Origin: Noviherbaspirillum denitrificans
GTDB lineage: Bacteria > Pseudomonadota > Gammaproteobacteria > Burkholderiales > Burkholderiaceae_D
NCBI RefSeq assembly: GCF_002211445.1
Contig: NZ_LSTO01000001.1
Coordinates: 3,125,322-3,162,439, forward strand
DNA: 37,118 nt
Reading direction: 5' to 3'
The notes below the pieces were generated by a model. That model worked only from the letters and a program-made list of their open reading frames with translations. It did not search any database and was not told the origin of the DNA. Positions 32,585-37,118 of the stretch are shown here, one piece after another (the stretch's first letter is position 1; each line of letters opens with the position of its first letter). A program made the translations under genes and the position numbers.

Positions 32585-33283
32585 ATGCTTCAGATTCGCA
32601 AGGCTGGTGAACGCGGTGCCGTCGACTTTGGCTGGCTGCAATCGAACCACAGTTTTTCGTTCGGACACTATTACGATCCGGAGCACACCGGCTTCGGCCC
32701 GCTGATCGTGATCAACGACGACCGGGTCGAGGCTGGTGCGGGATTCGATACGCACGGCCACCGCAACATGGAAATCGTTTCCTATGTGCTGAGCGGTTCG
32801 CTGCAGCACAAGGACAGCATGGGCAACGGCTCCGTGCTGCGCTATGGCGATGTCCAGCGGATGAGCGCCGGCACCGGCGTGCTGCACAGCGAGTACAACC
32901 CGTCGAAGACCGAACCGGTGCATTTCCTGCAGATCTGGATCCAGCCCAATGTGCAGAACATTGCACCCAGCTACGAGGAAAAGCATTTCGACACGCCGTC
33001 GAAGACCGGCCAGCTGCGCCTGATCGTGTCGCCGGACGGCCGTGAGGGTTCGGTCAAGGTGCACCAGGACGCCTTGGTCTACGCATCCATCCTCAATGGT
33101 GACGATGCGCAGAAGTATGAACTCGCCGAGGGACGCCGCGCCTATGTGCATGTCATCCGCGGACGCGTCAGCGTCAACGGTGTCGCGTTGTCGACCGGCG
33201 ATGCATTGAAGGTCAGCAACGAAGACCTGGTCACGCTGGCCCAGGCCGAAGCTGCCGAGGTACTGCTGTTCGATTTGCCGTAA
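32585..33283 (+). CDS. Pirin-family protein (YhhW-like)
   Basis: AGGAGG at 32573-32578 fixes the start at 32585, giving 232 residues. The N-terminal cupin carries the full pirin metal set, His57 and His59 (FDTHGHRNMEIVSY), His101 and Glu103 (GVLHSEYN), as in the E. coli quercetinase YhhW. The C-terminal cupin begins near residue 150. Pirins are iron proteins of mixed roles: quercetin dioxygenase activity, or regulation by protein binding. Which applies here cannot be told. It is followed after 20 bp by a small gene on the same strand, probably one transcript. Confidence 0.92.
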   Translation: MLQIRKAGERGAVDFGWLQSNHSFSFGHYYDPEHTGFGPLIVINDDRVEAGAGFDTHGHRNMEIVSYVLSGSLQHKDSMGNGSVLRYGDVQRMSAGTGVLHSEYNPSKTEPVHFLQIWIQPNVQNIAPSYEEKHFDTPSKTGQLRLIVSPDGREGSVKVHQDALVYASILNGDDAQKYELAEGRRAYVHVIRGRVSVNGVALSTGDALKVSNEDLVTLAQAEAAEVLLFDLP

Positions 33284-33303
33284 TTTTTTTACTGGAGGTT
33301 GGC

Positions 33304-33720
33304 ATGAATACGTTGCACCATCCCGTCATCGACACCGTGGACACCCGCAAGGCGCTTCTCAACCTTTCCCGGTCGCTGCGCCGCCTGCACCAGGCGCTGG
33401 TGCAGCTTGCGCGCCGCGCGTACGAGAAGGAATGGGGCGCAGTCGATTCCGGCCAGCTGCTCCAGCTGCTGACGCGGCATCCGGACTTCGACTGGCTGCA
33501 TGCGCTCAGCGAACTGATGGTCGACATCGACGAGATCCTCGACCTCGACCAGTTGACCGCGCGCGACCTGAAGACGGCGCACGACGCGGTCGAACAGTTG
33601 CTGACGCTCCAGGAAGGCAACGTGACCGGCTTTTCGTCGCGCTACTTCGCCGCGCTGCATGACGATCCTGCGATCGTGATTGCGCATGTCGATGTGCTGC
33701 GGGCGCTGCAGGACAAGTAA
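33304..33720 (+). CDS. Uncharacterised helical protein downstream of pirin
   Basis: This 138-residue protein is preceded by a good GGAGG site. It is soluble and mostly helical, with a heptad-like stretch LLNLSRSLRRLHQALVQLARR at 18-38, then DWLHALSELMVDIDEILD and an all-polar end. No cysteines and no known motif are seen. It probably shares the pirin transcript and LysR control. No family is recognised and no function is proposed. Confidence 0.75.
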   Translation: MNTLHHPVIDTVDTRKALLNLSRSLRRLHQALVQLARRAYEKEWGAVDSGQLLQLLTRHPDFDWLHALSELMVDIDEILDLDQLTARDLKTAHDAVEQLLTLQEGNVTGFSSRYFAALHDDPAIVIAHVDVLRALQDK

Positions 33721-33757
33721 GGTCTCCTGCGCCTTCCTGATCGCGACGGATGCATGA

Positions 33758-35365
33758 CTATGGGCGTGTCCGGTCAATCCGGCTGACACACCGGCGAAAA
33801 GCAAGATCGCACGCCGCAGACAGCTGGCCTTGGTCCGGATGCCCGTCCATGTCGACGGAAAAGACAGATCCGGACTCTTCGGCACCCAGTGGCTCCGCGC
33901 TCCTGATCTGCTGCAACAGCACATGCGTGTCGGCGTCGGAGGGATCCTGATTCTCGCGCGAGCGCTTCTCCAGCCGCTCGCGCATCGCGGCTTCGTTGGC
34001 GTGGATATCGACAATCAGGAATGGAACGCCCAGTTCCCTTGCCAGTCCGGAAAACATGGACCTCTGTTCCGCGCGCAGAAATGCGGCATCGACGATAACG
34101 GGGAGGTGTGCTTCCGCAATGACATAGCGGGCGATATCCCGCAAGCGTTCGTAGGTATGTCGTGTGGCGATGCTGCTGTACAGAGGATCGTTGTCCGGGA
34201 CTGGCTGGCGCGCTTGCATGCTGCGGTTGTACAAGCGCTTCCTTTCAATGTCGGAACGCAGCATGATTGCGCCGCTTCGCTCGGCAAATGCGCTTGCGAA
34301 CGTCGATTTTCCTGACCCTGAAAAGCCATGCGTAACAACGATTGCGCGCCATTCCGGCCGCGCAATATCGATGGCCGATTCAAGATACCGTACGGCGGTC
34401 GCCATGCTCGCCGCCCTTCCCTCGCCTGACAATTGCGATGCCGCCAGCAGGGCGACCTTGCAGCGAACCAGCGCGTGATGAACCTGGTAGTACGCAAAAA
34501 CGGCGAGGCCGTCGTAGTCGCCGGTTTGCGCGAGGTACTTGTTCAACAACCTTGCAGAAAGCGTCTTCTCGCCACGGAACCTCAGGTCCATCGAAGCAAA
34601 GGCAATATCATTCATGACATCGATCCAGCGCAGCGCACTGCTGAACTCGATGGAGTCAAAGACTTCAACTTTCCCGCCCAGGGTCAGGATGTTGCTGCAG
34701 TGGAGGTCGCCGTGACACTCGCGCACCGCCCCTTGCCGCTTGCGCCGCTCGAAGTGCATGGCAAGCCGGGAGCGCTGCTTCGCATCCCAGCCTCGCAGGA
34801 CGCCCATCCGTTCACGCGAGGTTCCATCGTCGAGAAGTGCGTCGAGTTCCTTGAACGTGTCATCCGCCGTGCCAAAGATAACGTCGGCAGTGCCCCAGGG
34901 GGAGCCGGCCACAGCGATGTCAGCTGCGCCGTGAAAGCGGGCAACTTTCGCGGCCAGCGCGTCTATCTCCTGCCTGGATAACACTCCATCTGCGATCCGG
35001 GCCGTCCACAGCGCCTCCTGGGGAAAACGCTGCATCTTGACCGCGAATTCGATCGCCGCGCCGGCGCCGTCCAGGACGGGATGACGCGTCGTCCCGGTGA
35101 TCGCCATCACGCCGAGATAAAGGTCCGGCGCGAGGCGGCGTCCCAGCCTGCACTCTTCTTCGCAATAAAAGCGGCGCATGGCAACGGGAGTAAAGTCCAG
35201 AAATGGAAAGCGTACCGGCTTCTTGAATTTATAGGCATAGGGGCCGGCCAGGACAACGCGCGAGATATGCGTTTCGATGAACGAAACGTCGAGGCCGCCA
35301 CGCTGCCATGCCGCGGCCAGCTCCTGGACAAGCGCATGTTGAGCAAGGTCGGCATCTTGGCGCAT
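33758..35365 (-). CDS. Aminoglycoside-phosphotransferase-like / AAA ATPase fusion
   Basis: GAGGTG upstream favours the ATG at 35365 over a GTG at 35371, giving 535 residues. The first ~330 residues form a kinase-like fold with the catalytic loop RECHGDLHCSNIL near residue 217 and metal site VFDSIEF. The second part is a P-loop kinase/ATPase with Walker A GFSGSGKST near 347. The same architecture occurs in mycobacterial Rv2004c, a member of the DosR dormancy regulon, and in many proteobacteria near Hsp20 and universal stress genes. The substrate is unknown, and antibiotic resistance should not be assumed. It lies 85 bp downstream of hsp20 on the same strand, with a strong hairpin between. Confidence 0.88.
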   Translation of the reverse strand: MRQDADLAQHALVQELAAAWQRGGLDVSFIETHISRVVLAGPYAYKFKKPVRFPFLDFTPVAMRRFYCEEECRLGRRLAPDLYLGVMAITGTTRHPVLDGAGAAIEFAVKMQRFPQEALWTARIADGVLSRQEIDALAAKVARFHGAADIAVAGSPWGTADVIFGTADDTFKELDALLDDGTSRERMGVLRGWDAKQRSRLAMHFERRKRQGAVRECHGDLHCSNILTLGGKVEVFDSIEFSSALRWIDVMNDIAFASMDLRFRGEKTLSARLLNKYLAQTGDYDGLAVFAYYQVHHALVRCKVALLAASQLSGEGRAASMATAVRYLESAIDIARPEWRAIVVTHGFSGSGKSTFASAFAERSGAIMLRSDIERKRLYNRSMQARQPVPDNDPLYSSIATRHTYERLRDIARYVIAEAHLPVIVDAAFLRAEQRSMFSGLARELGVPFLIVDIHANEAAMRERLEKRSRENQDPSDADTHVLLQQIRSAEPLGAEESGSVFSVDMDGHPDQGQLSAACDLAFRRCVSRIDRTRP

Positions 35366-35400
35366 TTTCACCTCAGCGCGAAATCAACGCCCATACGGCC

Positions 35401-35426
35401 GCAAGCGCCCTGCACAGGGCGCTTGC
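35401..35426 (-). terminator. 12-bp hairpin between hsp20 and the kinase/AAA gene
   Basis: GCAAGCGCCCTG-CA-CAGGGCGCTTGC is a perfect 12-bp inverted repeat (effectively an 11-bp stem with a 4-base loop), 25 bp downstream of the hsp20 stop. No T-run follows on the minus strand. It may end most hsp20 transcripts and let a fraction continue into the next gene, or protect the mRNA end. Confidence 0.65.
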
Positions 35427-35450
35427 AATTTCGTGGAACAAGCGCAAGAC

Positions 35451-35900
35451 CTACTTCACTGCAATTTGCCTGCGTTCGGTACCGGCCTTCTTCGGCAGCG
35501 ACAGGCTCAAAACGCCGTCGCTGTAGCTCGCCGACGCCTTTGCATCATCCACATCCTGCGGCAATGTAAAGCTGCGTTGCTGGTGCCCGTAATAGCGCTC
35601 GCTGCGGACGACATTGCCGTTGCTCTTCTCCTCCTTCTCACGCTTGCACTCCGCCGAAATGCTGACCCGGTTGCCTTCCACTGCGATCTTGATATCTTCC
35701 TTCTTCATCCCCGGAAGATCCGCTTTCACCAGGTAGGCGTCATCCGCCTCCTCGACATCGAGACGTATGCGCGGTTCGGGCTCAAGGCCGCGCAGGGACG
35801 GCGTGACGGAGAATTCGCGGAACAGGTCGTCAATGTTCCGGAAGGGATCGAGGCGCATCATCTCGTTGATGGGATCGAAGCGCATGAGATTGCCAGCCAT
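35451..35900 (-). CDS. Hsp20 small heat-shock protein
   Basis: AGGAGG, 5 bases before the ATG at 35900, fixes the start. An upstream ATG at 35939 lacks such a site. The 149-residue chaperone has an alpha-crystallin domain from about residue 43 (IRLDVEEADDAYLVKADLPG) through RSFTLPQ and the conserved GVLSLSLPKK. The short C-terminal tail RRQIAVK holds the IxV-type motif. It holds unfolding proteins in the cytoplasm in an ATP-independent way. The leader carries an inverted repeat, and an FNR-like box lies 150 bp upstream. No sigma32-type promoter is obvious. Confidence 0.94.
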   Translation of the reverse strand: MAGNLMRFDPINEMMRLDPFRNIDDLFREFSVTPSLRGLEPEPRIRLDVEEADDAYLVKADLPGMKKEDIKIAVEGNRVSISAECKREKEEKSNGNVVRSERYYGHQQRSFTLPQDVDDAKASASYSDGVLSLSLPKKAGTERRQIAVK

Positions 35901-35932
35901 TTGAACCTCCTGTGATTTGTGATGATCAACAA

Positions 35933-35947
35933 GGGACAAGGTGTCCC
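35933..35947. promoter_or_regulatory. Inverted repeat in the hsp20 leader
   Basis: GGGACA-AGG-TGTCCC is a perfect 6-bp inverted repeat 33 bp upstream of the hsp20 start. It may be an operator or an mRNA hairpin. It does not pair with the AGGAGG site, so it is not an obvious ROSE or fourU thermometer. Confidence 0.4.
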
Positions 35948-36049
35948 GCCAAAATCAGCCGACCCGCGACTTGAATAAAGCCTGAATTCCTCCTGTTCCA
36001 CAGTCACATTCAGGATATTCGCAGGCGATGACACCTCCAAGAAGTGCGT

Positions 36050-36063
36050 TTGACTCAGATCAG
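36050..36063. promoter_or_regulatory. FNR/ANR-like box, hsp20 side
   Basis: TTGAC-TCAG-ATCAG matches 8 of 10 bases of TTGAT-N4-ATCAA. It lies 150 bp upstream of hsp20. No good -10 element is found at exactly the class II distance, so the placement is only suggestive. Confidence 0.45.
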
Positions 36064-36242
36064 GTGATGCCGAATTTCTCGATTGCGTGGAAGAAATTCA
36101 TGTATGGCGGAAAGAATGCTTGGGCCGGCGTGGCCGGTAACCATGTTCCATCGTACAACGCGGCATCCTTCCGAGGTTTTTCTATAGGTCACAATCCTTC
36201 AAGGCGGGAATCGCCAAGGACATGCTGGTGAACGGATTTCGC

Positions 36243-36256
36243 TTGACCTGAATCAT
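36243..36256. promoter_or_regulatory. FNR/ANR-like box, CBS-BON side
   Basis: TTGAC-CTGA-ATCAT matches 8 of 10 bases of the FNR consensus. AATAGT at 36277-36282 (4 of 6 to a -10) sits where a -10 should be if the box is centred near -41, about 85 bp before the CBS-BON start. Confidence 0.5.
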
Positions 36257-36338
36257 GGAAGACCGGATGTCCTCGCAATAGTCTGCCTTCATCCGCATCA
36301 CCGGCTTCCCGGACTACACCGCGGCAAGGAGATGAACG

Positions 36339-37070
36339 ATGAAGGCATCCGATATCATGACTCAACCGGTAATTACCATTCGCCACGATGCATCCCTCCA
36401 GGAGGCGGTACGACTCATGCTGAGCAGAGGGATCAGCGGCGTGCCGGTTGTCGACCATGTGGGGAAGCCACTCGGAATGCTGTCCGAAGGCGACCTGCTG
36501 CGGCGCGCGGAAACCGGAACGGAGCGCACGCGTCCGCGCTGGATCGCCTTTCTGGCGGGCTCGGGCACGCTGGCGGATGAGTATGTCCATAGCCACAGCA
36601 GGCATGTACGCGACCTCATGTCCACGCCGTTGATCTCGGTGCCCCAGGATGCGCCGCTGGAGTCCGTTGTCTCGATGATGGAAGAACACCGCATCAAGCA
36701 TGTCCCGGTAATGGACAGCGGGCGCCTGGCGGGAATGATCACGCGCGCGAACCTGATGCAGGCGCTCATGCATTTCTCTTCCGGATTTTCAGGGCCGGGT
36801 CCCACGGACGCGGACCTGAGGCAGCGCGTTCTCGAAGAATTGAAAGGCACGCCTTGGGGCGACAAGGGTTACATCAACGTGATCGTCAAGTATGGCGTCG
36901 TGCACCTGCAGGGCATCGTGACCGATGCGCGAGAACGCGATGCGCTGCGAGTGGCGGTGGAAAACATCCCCGGCGTGCATGCCGTGATGAATCGAGTCGA
37001 ATGGTGCGACATGACGTCAGGGACTGTCATTCCGTTTCCGGACGAACGGCTCGAAGTGCCGCCGCCCTGA
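36339..37070 (+). CDS. CBS-CBS-BON domain protein
   Basis: This 243-residue protein is preceded by AAGGAG. The first CBS domain (MKASDIMTQPVITIRHDASLQ..., GVPVVDHVGKPLGMLSEGDLL) and the second (RDLMSTPLISVPQDAPLE, HVPVMDSGRLAGMITRANLM) form an adenosyl-binding pair. A BON domain follows from about residue 155 (VIVKYGVVHLQGIVTDARERDALRVAVENIPGVHAV). It is soluble. Such proteins sense adenine nucleotides or NAD-type ligands and occur in hypoxia and stress gene sets; the CBS part recalls mycobacterial Hrp1. It is divergent from hsp20 and probably co-regulated with it. Confidence 0.92.
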   Translation: MKASDIMTQPVITIRHDASLQEAVRLMLSRGISGVPVVDHVGKPLGMLSEGDLLRRAETGTERTRPRWIAFLAGSGTLADEYVHSHSRHVRDLMSTPLISVPQDAPLESVVSMMEEHRIKHVPVMDSGRLAGMITRANLMQALMHFSSGFSGPGPTDADLRQRVLEELKGTPWGDKGYINVIVKYGVVHLQGIVTDARERDALRVAVENIPGVHAVMNRVEWCDMTSGTVIPFPDERLEVPPP

Positions 37071-37118
37071 GCATTCCAGGATTGCGCGGAACAGTCTGTC
37101 CGCCGGGTCAGACCGCCT

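Larger units (their letters stand above)
35901..36338. other. 438-bp divergent region between hsp20 and the CBS-BON gene
   Basis: No convincing gene is found here. The region holds the hsp20 leader with its inverted repeat (35933-35947), two FNR-like boxes (36050-36063 and 36243-36256), and the ribosome binding site of the CBS-BON gene. An open frame at 36028-36231 has no ribosome binding site and no family look. Confidence 0.6.

Noticed and set aside
33758-35365. Aminoglycoside resistance gene
   Set aside because: The kinase-like half is fused to a P-loop ATPase and sits with stress genes. This architecture is not that of a resistance enzyme.
36028-36231. 67-codon open frame between hsp20 and the CBS-BON gene
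   Set aside because: It has no ribosome binding site, no domain, and overlaps an FNR-like box.
37086-37103. Palindrome GCGGAACAGTCTGTCCGC after the CBS-BON gene as a terminator
   Set aside because: The arms meet with almost no loop and one bulge, and there is no T-run. It is too close to the window end to judge.

Overview
The window is GC-rich, gene-dense DNA with the gene content and codon style of a betaproteobacterium. Oxalobacteraceae (Herbaspirillum, Noviherbaspirillum or Massilia-like) is my best guess. The taxonomy is an inference from family flavour: the DUF4214 lipoprotein, the DUF3305/DUF3306 formate dehydrogenase accessory genes, the RegBA pair and the pirin/LysR pair. No rRNA, tRNA, CRISPR array, insertion sequence or phage gene was seen.

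Layout. (1) 1-1609: an Old Yellow Enzyme reductase (cut by the window edge) behind its NemR/TetR-like repressor, then a 27-residue membrane peptide gene. (2) 1612-3504: moeA and mobA on the minus strand, for molybdenum cofactor synthesis. (3) 3727-16113: one long plus-strand block for a membrane-bound, periplasm-facing formate dehydrogenase: DUF3305, DUF3306, a multi-cluster ferredoxin-like protein, a TorD-family chaperone, a small Tat protein, the catalytic, Fe-S and cytochrome b subunits, a small lipoprotein, a small exported protein, FdhD, and a TupBCA tungstate ABC transporter. Together with moeA/mobA this is a nearly complete kit for making and supplying a Mo/W enzyme. The active-site residue is Cys, not selenocysteine. 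(4) 16431-21598: a large DUF4214 lipoprotein, a coiled-coil XRE regulator, a Pro/Ala-rich lipoprotein and an MFS exporter. (5) 21648-25066: a four-PAS GGDEF-EAL protein, followed by a stretch that carries a decayed scrap of a chemoreceptor. (6) 25067-31043: a TonB receptor / BNR beta-propeller / thioredoxin-like operon, divergent from regB-regA. A perfect 15-bp palindrome resembling the RegA/RegR box lies in the shared promoter region. (7) 31053-33720: a small Cys-motif membrane protein, a LysR regulator divergent from a pirin, and an unknown 138-residue protein. (8) 33758-37070: an aminoglycoside-phosphotransferase-like/AAA fusion, Hsp20 and a CBS-CBS-BON protein. Three FNR-like boxes lie around these genes and the small membrane protein.

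Taken together, much of the window concerns anaerobic or redox-responsive metabolism: formate respiration, W/Mo supply, redox sensing through RegBA, and hypoxia-type stress proteins. The best candidate for an undescribed system is the TonB receptor-propeller-thioredoxin operon next to RegBA. Its propeller carries a CxCC motif and a CPHH motif that look like a metal or cofactor site.
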